Shown here piece after piece: positions 43,385-50,373 of a stretch of DNA of 64,000 bases. Position numbers and translations under genes: made by a program. The stretch is from PFJX01 sp031426735 (GTDB lineage Bacteria > Pseudomonadota > Gammaproteobacteria > Burkholderiales > Thiobacillaceae), in the NCBI GenBank assembly GCA_031426735.1, contig JASJPK010000069.1, positions 14,746 through 78,745 of the forward strand. Reading direction: 5' to 3'. The notes beneath the pieces were generated by a model. The model did not search any database. It worked only from the letters and a program-made list of their open reading frames with translations, and had not been told where the DNA came from. How positions within the stretch are numbered: position 1 is the stretch's first letter; each line of letters begins with the position of its first letter.

Positions 43385-46179
43385 GTTGTCTCCAGAGCCG
43401 GCGCGGGCGGCGCCAGAAAGCGACTTTCGAAGATCTCGGCCGGCACCGGTTTGCTGAACAGGAAACCCTGCATTTCGTCACAGTCGAGCAAACGCAGCAG
43501 GCGCGATTCCTCTTCGTTTTCGACGCCTTCCGCCACGACCTTCAACTTCAGCGCATGCGCCATGTTGATGATGGTGGCGACCAGCGCCAGTCCCTCCGGC
43601 GTGACGGTCATCTCGGTCACGAAGGAACGGTCGATCTTCAGCGTGTCCACCGGCAGTTTCGCCAGGTAGCTGAGCGAGGAAAAGCCGGTGCCGAAATCGT
43701 CGATGGCGATGCAAACGTTCATGCTGCGGATCGCATTCAAGCTGACGATGCTGTGCGGGACGTCGGCCATGATCAGGCTTTCGGTGATCTCCAGTTCCAG
43801 CCCGTCCGCCGCCTGTGGGTCGATCGCGATGGCTTGCCCGATTTCGGTGATGAAGCTGCGATGGCGCAATTGCAGCGGCGACACGTTGACTGCAATGCGC
43901 ACGGCGGGCAGGCCCGCGCCGCGCCAGCGCAGGTAGTCCGCGATGGCGGTGTGCAACGCCCAGCGGCCGACTTCATGGATCAGTCCGATTTCTTCCAGGA
44001 TCGGGATGAAGTGGACCGGCGGCACCAGGCCGGTGCGCGGATCGTTCCAGCGGATCAGCGCTTCGGCGCTGGTGATCTTGCCGCTGGCGAGGTTCACCTT
44101 GGGTTGGTAATGCAGCACGAATTCACCGTTGTCGAGCGCCTGGCGCAGCTGGTTCTCCAGGGTCAGCTTGCCGGCCACCGCGTCGCTCATTTTCTGGGTG
44201 TAAAACAGGTAGAGCTCACCCTGCTGCTTGGCATTTTTCAGCGCGGCCTCGGCGTGTCTGAGCAAGGTTTCGGCCTCGGTGCCGTCATCCGGAAACAGCG
44301 CGACGCCGACTTTGATGGCGATGCGGAACGCCGCGTGGTTCAGGCGAAACGGGTACGCCAGAAATGCCGCCATCATGATTTCGAGTTGCCGCGCCACGTC
44401 GCCGGCCTGGTTGACCTCCGGCAACACCACGGCGAAATGATCCGCACCCACACGCGCCAACAGATTGCTATCGCCCGCATCCCGCGTCAGCCACGCCGCC
44501 ACCTGGCGCAACAACTCGTCCCCGGCCAGCCGGCCGAGGCTGTCGTTGAGGTTTTTGAAGCGCTCGAGATCGATCAGCAGCACGGCCAGCTTGTGGTCGC
44601 CGCTGACCGCGCTGCGCGTGTACTGCGCGACGCGATCAAGAAACAGACTGCGGTTCGCCAGTCCGGTAAGTGCGTCGTGCCAGGCCAGGTAATCGAGCTG
44701 TTCCTGCTTGTCGATGTGGTCGATGGCAAAGGCAATGTCGTTAGCCAGTTCGCGCAACAACGTGACTTCGTCGTCGTTGAAGTAGCCGAATTCGCCGGCA
44801 TACAGGGTGAGTACGCCGACCGCCTGATCGGCCACCAGCAACGGTAAAGCAATCATCGACTTGAAGCCGCGCTTGAGCGCTTCCTGGCGCAGCAACGGAT
44901 ACGGATTTTCGCGCATGTCGTTGCCGATCATGACCTTGCGCTGTTGCAGGGCAAGCACCGGCAGGCTTTGTTTCTCGCTCAGCGCCAGGGGCAGGTTGCC
45001 GATGTAATCGTCACCGTCGCCGTGCCAGGCCACCGGCACGATACGCGTCGCCAGTGCGTCGACAATGCCGAGCCAGACCAGCGGAAATCCAGCCTCTACC
45101 GCGATCCGGCAGGCTTCACGGTAGAGTTCGTTACGGTCGCGCACCCGCACGATCAGGCCATTGATGCCGCTGAGTACCGCGTAGACGCGATTCAGGCGTT
45201 TGATGCCGAGTTCGGCCCGCTTCTGCTCGGTGATGTCTTCACCGATGCTGGCGACGCCGTTCACCTCGCCAGTGGTCGAGCGCAGCACGGTATTGTTCCA
45301 GCGGATCAGGCGACGCTCGCCGGAACGGGTCAGTATCTCGTGCTCGTGATGGCAGGTTTCAGGGCGATTGGCGAGCAACGCCGTGAAGAAGCCGTCTCTC
45401 AAATTGTGCAGCTCGGGTGGCACGAACAGGTCGAACCAGTTTTCTCCGATCACCTCTTCGAACTGCCAACCGGTCAGGCAGAGCAGGTATTCGTTGCAGT
45501 AGGTAATGCGCCCGGTGTGGTCGAGCATCAACGAAATCAATTCGATATTGCCCAGCAGGTCACTGAAACGCCGCTCGCTTTCGCGCCGACGTTCTTCGGC
45601 CAGGCGCGCAGCCGTCACGTCCATGTGCATGACCACGACGCCATTCGGACGATCTTCGGACAGAGGTGTCACCGTCATCACGAACCAGCGCTGCTGCGTC
45701 GGCAAGTGACTCTGATATTCCATCGAAAAACGTTTTGCCGTCCCGGTCAGCAGCGCGCGAATGCCCGCGGCGGCGTGCTGCGATACATGGGCGATATTGC
45801 CTTGTGCGTTAGTGCCTTGTGCGTTGTCGCAATAATCGAGGTAATTGAGGCCAGTCTCATATGCCGGAATCAGGTGTGCATGTGCGTCGGCTTCTCGCCG
45901 CCACGACTCGTTGACCGTGACGATGCGGCCCTGGCTGTCGAGCATGGCAACATTTGCCGGCAGCGCGTTGAGGATGGCGTTCTGCTTGGCGGCTTCGTTC
46001 TGACGCAACTGCTCCTGTACGTGCTGCAACAGGAATGTGCGGCCGTCCCGGTCCGATACCGCATCCACTTCACCGGCGGTCAGTTCTTCCAGACGACGTC
46101 CAGTCAGGTGCAGCGTCTCGATCAGCGCGGAAATTTCCGCGTTGGCATCCTGTTCGGGCAGGGGCTTGACGGGTTTCAT
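43381..46179 (-). CDS. PAS-PAS-GAF-GGDEF(degenerate)-EAL protein of the kai operon
   Basis: A 932-residue sensor. PAS domains lie at about 66-195 and 205-320, GAF at about 340-490, GGDEF at about 500-660 and EAL at about 675-920. The GGDEF signature is changed to RVGADHFAVVL, so cyclase activity is unlikely. The EAL domain keeps SAEALIRW, EITESLIM, IDDFGTGFSSL and KIDRSFV, so it should hydrolyse c-di-GMP, perhaps controlled by the upstream domains. The start is ATG 46179, overlapping the kaiB stop as ATGA; the longer frame upstream overlaps kaiB and kaiC. A 15-bp tandem duplication near 45795-45825 (NAQG twice) is visible. Confidence 0.93.
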   Translation of the reverse strand: MKPVKPLPEQDANAEISALIETLHLTGRRLEELTAGEVDAVSDRDGRTFLLQHVQEQLRQNEAAKQNAILNALPANVAMLDSQGRIVTVNESWRREADAHAHLIPAYETGLNYLDYCDNAQGTNAQGNIAHVSQHAAAGIRALLTGTAKRFSMEYQSHLPTQQRWFVMTVTPLSEDRPNGVVVMHMDVTAARLAEERRRESERRFSDLLGNIELISLMLDHTGRITYCNEYLLCLTGWQFEEVIGENWFDLFVPPELHNLRDGFFTALLANRPETCHHEHEILTRSGERRLIRWNNTVLRSTTGEVNGVASIGEDITEQKRAELGIKRLNRVYAVLSGINGLIVRVRDRNELYREACRIAVEAGFPLVWLGIVDALATRIVPVAWHGDGDDYIGNLPLALSEKQSLPVLALQQRKVMIGNDMRENPYPLLRQEALKRGFKSMIALPLLVADQAVGVLTLYAGEFGYFNDDEVTLLRELANDIAFAIDHIDKQEQLDYLAWHDALTGLANRSLFLDRVAQYTRSAVSGDHKLAVLLIDLERFKNLNDSLGRLAGDELLRQVAAWLTRDAGDSNLLARVGADHFAVVLPEVNQAGDVARQLEIMMAAFLAYPFRLNHAAFRIAIKVGVALFPDDGTEAETLLRHAEAALKNAKQQGELYLFYTQKMSDAVAGKLTLENQLRQALDNGEFVLHYQPKVNLASGKITSAEALIRWNDPRTGLVPPVHFIPILEEIGLIHEVGRWALHTAIADYLRWRGAGLPAVRIAVNVSPLQLRHRSFITEIGQAIAIDPQAADGLELEITESLIMADVPHSIVSLNAIRSMNVCIAIDDFGTGFSSLSYLAKLPVDTLKIDRSFVTEMTVTPEGLALVATIINMAHALKLKVVAEGVENEEESRLLRLLDCDEMQGFLFSKPVPAEIFESRFLAPPAPALETT

Positions 46180-46466
46180 GCCGCGCTGTCTGTCAGCCCC
46201 AACGCCAGCAACATGGTCTGCGTCTGGCTTAGCGTGCCGACGATTTTTCGCACCGGCGGCGGCGTCAGCGCGACCAGCGTCGGGGTCATGAAAATACTTT
46301 CTGCCAGAGCGCGCTCGGGTTCGCGGAATACATCGACGATTTCGATCTCGTAGCGATCCGCCAGGTGGCCTCGGCAGAATGCGGCCAGATTGGCGATGGC
46401 CTGGGTCGAGTTCGGCGCGTCGCCGGCGACATACAGCCGGAACTTGAACTGGGCGCGTCGGCTCAT
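46176..46466 (-). CDS. kaiB: Circadian clock protein KaiB homologue
   Basis: A 96-residue thioredoxin-like protein with the KaiB pattern: FRLYVAGDAPNSTQAIANL, EIEIVDVFREPERA and FMTPTLVALTPPPVRKIVGT, whose prolines are typical of the fold-switching region. In cyanobacteria KaiB binds the CI ring of KaiC. The C-terminal tail is short. The gene is between kaiC and the GGDEF-EAL gene with ATGA overlaps on both sides, so the proteins are made together. Confidence 0.95.
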   Translation of the reverse strand: MSRRAQFKFRLYVAGDAPNSTQAIANLAAFCRGHLADRYEIEIVDVFREPERALAESIFMTPTLVALTPPPVRKIVGTLSQTQTMLLALGLTDSAA

Positions 46467-48217
46467 GCCGGGTTCTCCTTGTCTTTATCCACCGCAATCG
46501 TCGCATCGGCTCCGCGCAACTCCTTCATCTGAGTGCGGCCGCGCGACAACTCGCCTTCATGACTCTGCGTGGAGCGAACCAGCAACGCTTTCTCGACCTG
46601 CTTCGCCACCAGTTCCGTCTGCAGCGACTTGACGCGCACTTCGAGTTCGGCCTCCTCGGCATCGAGTCTGACCCGCTTCAGCTTGGCGGCAGCTTCGGCG
46701 GTCTCGCTGGCGACCCGCTCGGCCCGTTCCTTTTCCCAGCGCAGCGTGCCCATCAATACCTCGCCGCCGGCTGTATAGGTGTCGGCCAGGGTCACGCCGG
46801 TGTCACTCAAGATCAGCTCGCGCACCTGGTTCGAATGCGCCGTGCCGCGCGACTTGACGATGGACAGGCCGCGATTGCGCTCGCCGGCCTGCATCAGATA
46901 GTTGAGGTGGATCCAGGTGTCCGCCAGCGCTGAAATTTGCAGCGGCGTACCGCTTTCGGTCCGGTTCGACATCTCGTCGAGCAGGCTGGTGCAAATCAAC
47001 GTGATGCCCTCGCCCTTGGACCAGTCGATCAAGCGATCCGCCACGCTTTGCACGGTCACGTCGTTGCCGGATTTGTACCAGGTCGACACTGGATCGATCA
47101 CCAGGCAGCGAGCGCCGTGTTCCTCAGACAAGGTCTTGACGCGGACCAGGTATGACTCCGCGCTACCGGCGATGGTGCGCGCCGAGACCATGCGCAAGCA
47201 GCCGCTATGGACGTATTGATCGAGCTGGATGCCGACCGAGGCCAGGTTGCGCACCACTTCGTTGCAGTCTGAATCGAAGCTGACGAACAGGGTACGCTCG
47301 CCGCGTCGGCAAGCCGCCTCCGCGAAAGCGCCGCTCAAAGTGGTCTTGGCGGTGCCGGAGAAGCCGGTGATCAGAATGCTGGCGCCGCGGTAGTAGCCGC
47401 CGCCGAGCATGGTGTCGAGCCGTTCGACGCCACTGGACACGCGTTCGGTGCTGACCTTGGCGTCGATCCGGACGCGCGTGCGCGCGGCGTCGACCACCAG
47501 CCCGCTGTTGCCGATCAGGAACGGCGATTCGTTCTCGTCGAAGGCGGAGCCACGATATTTCTGCACGCGCAGATTGCGATGCGACACGCCCAACACCACG
47601 CTGTGGTTGAGGATGACGGCGCAATCCACCATGAATTGCATGAACCCGAACGGCTGCTGGATGGCGCTGCCGGTCTCGTCACCACCGGCCTTCGCGGTGA
47701 TGATGCCGGTCAGTCCGCGCGCCAATAACCATTCGTGCAGGCGGTAGATTTCGCGCCGTCTCCGCGCCTGGTCGGACAGCAGCGCCAAGATGACATCGAG
47801 GGCGTCGAACACGATGCGCCGCGCCCCCATGGTCTTGATCTGAGCCTCCAGCGCCGCCAGCATGCCGCCGAGATCGAAATCGCCCGACTGGATCAGATCG
47901 GGCTGCGGTTGCGCGTCCAGGAAAAACAATTTCTTCTGCTGCTGCAACGCGGTGAGGTGCCAGCCGAAGCTGTCGGCATTCGCCACGATACGCGACGACG
48001 CCTCCTCGAAGGCAACAAAGATGCCCGGTTCCTTGCACGCTTGAGCGCCATGCACCAGGAATTGCAGCGCCAGGATGGTCTTGCCGGAACCCGGGCCGCC
48101 GACCAGCAGTGTTGTGCGTGCGTGCGGCAAACCGCCACCGGTGATTTCGTCGAATCCGTCGATGCCGGTCGGCGCTTTCGTTGTTGGTGTTGCGTGTGGA
48201 GATTGGATCGGTTTCAT
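46463..48217 (-). CDS. kaiC: KaiC-family RecA-like ATPase
   Basis: A 584-residue double-domain KaiC. CI has Walker A GGPGSGKT (40-47) and the catalytic pair in FVAFEEAS (71-72). CII has Walker A GFSGTAKT (285-292), but the corresponding acidic pair reads SFDSD (313-317). The phosphosite region reads QISALADT (427-434), aligning Ser429 with cyanobacterial Ser431 and Ala430 with Thr432. After about 490 comes a long charged helix ending in DKDKENPA, absent from the cyanobacterial protein. ATP binding is likely; a full phosphorylation cycle is doubtful. The start is ATG 48217 with GGGGAA upstream. No kaiA is present. Confidence 0.94.
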   Translation of the reverse strand: MKPIQSPHATPTTKAPTGIDGFDEITGGGLPHARTTLLVGGPGSGKTILALQFLVHGAQACKEPGIFVAFEEASSRIVANADSFGWHLTALQQQKKLFFLDAQPQPDLIQSGDFDLGGMLAALEAQIKTMGARRIVFDALDVILALLSDQARRRREIYRLHEWLLARGLTGIITAKAGGDETGSAIQQPFGFMQFMVDCAVILNHSVVLGVSHRNLRVQKYRGSAFDENESPFLIGNSGLVVDAARTRVRIDAKVSTERVSSGVERLDTMLGGGYYRGASILITGFSGTAKTTLSGAFAEAACRRGERTLFVSFDSDCNEVVRNLASVGIQLDQYVHSGCLRMVSARTIAGSAESYLVRVKTLSEEHGARCLVIDPVSTWYKSGNDVTVQSVADRLIDWSKGEGITLICTSLLDEMSNRTESGTPLQISALADTWIHLNYLMQAGERNRGLSIVKSRGTAHSNQVRELILSDTGVTLADTYTAGGEVLMGTLRWEKERAERVASETAEAAAKLKRVRLDAEEAELEVRVKSLQTELVAKQVEKALLVRSTQSHEGELSRGRTQMKELRGADATIAVDKDKENPA

Positions 48218-48318
48218 AGATTCCCCATCGTTGTAAACAGCCGCAGGTGAAATCCCTGTCATCACCATGACCACGGCCCTCTTTTTAGGGAAGCATCCAC
48301 CTGAAATTTGCGGCGGTA

Positions 48319-48334
48319 TGTTCGTTAGCACACA
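48319..48334 (+). promoter_or_regulatory. Dyad operator site 7 (TGTTCG-TTAG-CACACA)
   Basis: This site lies between the divergent kaiC and antiporter genes, 102 bp from the kaiC start and 71 bp from the antiporter start. It has one mismatch in the right arm. From this position it could control both directions. Confidence 0.6.
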
Positions 48335-48348
48335 TAAGGAGGTTGGGC

Positions 48349-48393
48349 ATGCGGCGTATCTTTTGGAGACTTCCGTTCACGAGGTATCCATGA
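48349..48393 (+). CDS. Possible 14-residue leader peptide of the antiporter gene
   Basis: ATG 48349 has a very strong AAGGAGG 6 nt upstream and opens a frame reading MRRIFWRLPFTRYP, whose TGA overlaps the antiporter ATG at 48390 (ATGA). The antiporter start itself has no good Shine-Dalgarno, so translational coupling through this peptide is plausible. It is not a recognised family. Confidence 0.45.
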   Translation: MRRIFWRLPFTRYP

Positions 48394-49718
48394 CCTTTGC
48401 AATCTGGGCGCTGATCATCGGTGCGCTGCTGATCACCATGGCGTTGGCCGGCACGACGCTGCGGCGCTTGCCGTTGAGTACCGCCATGCTTTACCTGGTC
48501 GCCGGCTACGCACTGGGGCCGGCCGGATTGGGGTTGATGTCACCCGATCCGCTCAGCAACACGGTTTTTCTCGAAGGCGTGGCGGAGGCGGCGGTGCTGA
48601 TTTCGCTGTTCGCGGTTGGCCTGCGTCTCGGTCTACCCCTGTCCGATCGGCGTTGGTTGCTGCCGCTGCGCCTGGCACTGGTGTCGATGACGATCACGGT
48701 GGCGCTGATCGCCGCCATCGCGATGCTGGGCCTGGGTTTTTCGCTGGGCGCCGCCATCCTGCTGGGTGCAATTCTGGCGCCGACCGACCCGGTGCTGGCC
48801 TCCGATGTCCAGGTAGTCGAGGCGGGCGACCGCGATCGCTTGCGCTTCAGCCTGACCGGGGAGGGCGGCTTCAACGACGGCGCCGCATTTCCGTTCGTCA
48901 TGCTCGGCCTGGGTCTGCTCGGTTTGCACGATCTGGGCGCTTTCGGCTGGCGCTGGCTGGCGCTCGACGTGGTTTGGGCCATCGCCGGCGGTTTGCTGAT
49001 CGGTGGCACGCTGGGCACGCTGATCGGGCGCCTGGTGGTCTATCTGCGCATCCGCCACCAGGAGTCGGTCGGCCTCGACGAATTTCTCGCGCTGGGACTC
49101 ATCGCACTCACCTATGGCGTGGCCGTTCTCTGCCTGACCTATGGTTTCCTGGCCGTTTTTGCCGCGGGCCTGGCGCTGCAAAGGGTGAAGAAACAACCGC
49201 GAGAAAACTCCGGTTCGGCCGTGCTGGAAACCGGATTGAAGAGCACTCAGGCGAAAGAGGCGTTGGCCACCGACTCGGAATATGCCAGCGCTTTCATGAT
49301 GCAGGAGGTGCGTGGCTTCAACGAACAACTGGAACGGATTGCCGAGATCGCGGTGGTGCTGGTAGTCGGCGCGATGCTGGCATACACCGATATTCCGTTT
49401 GGCGCGGTCTGGTTTGTGCCGTTGCTGTTCGTGGTGGTGCGGCCGGTGTCGGTGTGGCTGGGCTTGCTTGGGGCGCCGGTGTCGCGCGATCAGCGCCTGT
49501 TGATTTCCTGGTTCGGCATCCGCGGCATCGGCTCCATCTACTACCTGATGTATGCGATCAACCACGGTCTGCCGCGCGGCCTGGCGGCAGAGATCATTGC
49601 CATCACGCTGACGGTCGTGGCCGTCTCCATCGTGTTGCACGGCATTTCCGTAACGCCGCTGATGAGCCTTTACGCACAGCGGAAAGTCCGCCGCTCCGGC
49701 TTCGACCGGCGGGAGTGA
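48390..49718 (+). CDS. NhaP-type Na+/H+ antiporter (CPA1 family)
   Basis: A 442-residue membrane protein with about 12-13 helices. It has the CPA1 core ILLGAILAPTDPVLASDVQV and GEGGFNDGAAFPFVML, with the paired acidic residues in the NDG region that carry cations, and FGIRGIGSIYYLMYAINHG near the end. It exchanges Na+ or K+ for H+, maintaining pH and salt balance. I start at ATG 48390; the longer frame includes the operator and is not membrane-like. The last codons and a piece at 49383-49438 recur as fragments at 59236 and 53625. Confidence 0.92.
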   Translation: MTFAIWALIIGALLITMALAGTTLRRLPLSTAMLYLVAGYALGPAGLGLMSPDPLSNTVFLEGVAEAAVLISLFAVGLRLGLPLSDRRWLLPLRLALVSMTITVALIAAIAMLGLGFSLGAAILLGAILAPTDPVLASDVQVVEAGDRDRLRFSLTGEGGFNDGAAFPFVMLGLGLLGLHDLGAFGWRWLALDVVWAIAGGLLIGGTLGTLIGRLVVYLRIRHQESVGLDEFLALGLIALTYGVAVLCLTYGFLAVFAAGLALQRVKKQPRENSGSAVLETGLKSTQAKEALATDSEYASAFMMQEVRGFNEQLERIAEIAVVLVVGAMLAYTDIPFGAVWFVPLLFVVVRPVSVWLGLLGAPVSRDQRLLISWFGIRGIGSIYYLMYAINHGLPRGLAAEIIAITLTVVAVSIVLHGISVTPLMSLYAQRKVRRSGFDRRE

Positions 49719-49735
49719 ATACGCGCCGAAGAATC

Positions 49736-49876
49736 CCTGTAGGGCGGAAAAGCGCAGCGCCTTCCGCCGGAGTTGCGACGTAAGCATGTCGGAAAGCAGC
49801 GGAGTCGGTGATGCTTTAGCAGCTTACGAATCCGGCGTACTCCTTGCGGGTGCGCTATCGCTTTTCCGCCCTACTT
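49736..49876. repeat. REP pair with conserved inner segment, copy A
   Basis: The pair runs GTAGGGCGGAAAAGCG ... CGCTTTTCCGCCCTAC with an inner segment containing GCTTTAGCAGCTTACGAATC. Almost the same element lies at 53685-53818, showing that both follow the 3' end of an antiporter copy. Confidence 0.8.
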
Positions 49877-49957
49877 GTTGAAGTCGTCGCTGTCGAATTC
49901 CTGGATGACTGCGCGGGCGATTGCGGTCTGTTGCAGCGTCCGTGTTTCGGCTGCCTG

Positions 49958-49973
49958 CGTGCGCTAGCGAACG
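49958..49973 (+). promoter_or_regulatory. Dyad operator site 8 (CGTGCG-CTAG-CGAACG)
   Basis: The site is 59 bp upstream of the 24-residue membrane peptide at 50032. Both outermost positions deviate (C for T, G for A) but the inner dyad is complete. Confidence 0.5.
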
Positions 49974-50031
49974 GAATCGCCATCGCTTTCGATGCATCCT
50001 GTCTCCGTTGGACTTAACCGGAGTGAGCGTC

Positions 50032-50106
50032 ATGGGCAAATATCTTTTGGCTTGGCTTTTAGGCGTACCCGTTTTTGTGCTGGTGCTTGTGTACCTCTTT
50101 TTCTAG
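50032..50106 (+). CDS. 24-residue single-helix membrane peptide
   Basis: ATG 50032 opens MGKYLLAWLLGVPVFVLVLV followed by YLFF and TAG. GGAG lies 11 nt upstream. The whole peptide is one hydrophobic helix with a positively charged start and a GVP break. I have seen very similar short peptides in other proteobacteria (recalled, not checked), so it is likely a real gene. A dyad site lies upstream; the gap to katE at 50374 holds a second dyad site. Confidence 0.6.
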   Translation: MGKYLLAWLLGVPVFVLVLVYLFF

Positions 50107-50262
50107 CCCGCTAGCGGTTCCTTCACGAAAGCACGCTGCGTTGCGGCCCGGGCCGCGACAGCGATTGCGCGCTACTGGTGCTCGATTCCCGGGCATAGCC
50201 GTGATCCGTGCGAGACCTCAATGTGACGCAAGTCTTTCCGGTGGGTCTGGATGCGTCTGGTC

Positions 50263-50278
50263 TGTATTCCATCGCACA
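50263..50278 (+). promoter_or_regulatory. Dyad operator site 9 (TGTATT-CCAT-CGCACA)
   Basis: This site is 96 bp upstream of the catalase gene. The left arm is degenerate. The preceding 60 bases are homologous to the region upstream of the general-stress gene at 54969, which faces the other way. Confidence 0.55.
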
Positions 50279-50373
50279 TAGATAAACCCGTCGGCCTGAG
50301 TGCGTTACCGAACGGAAAGGGGTCGGTTACCGGTGCACCGTGCTTCGACCTGCACCCACCAAGGTAGCCGATC

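Noticed and set aside
48267..48389. Longer antiporter start at 48267
   Set aside because: The extra 41 residues are not membrane-like, overlap the operator, and the ATG at 48390 gives the usual CPA1 start directly at the first helix.
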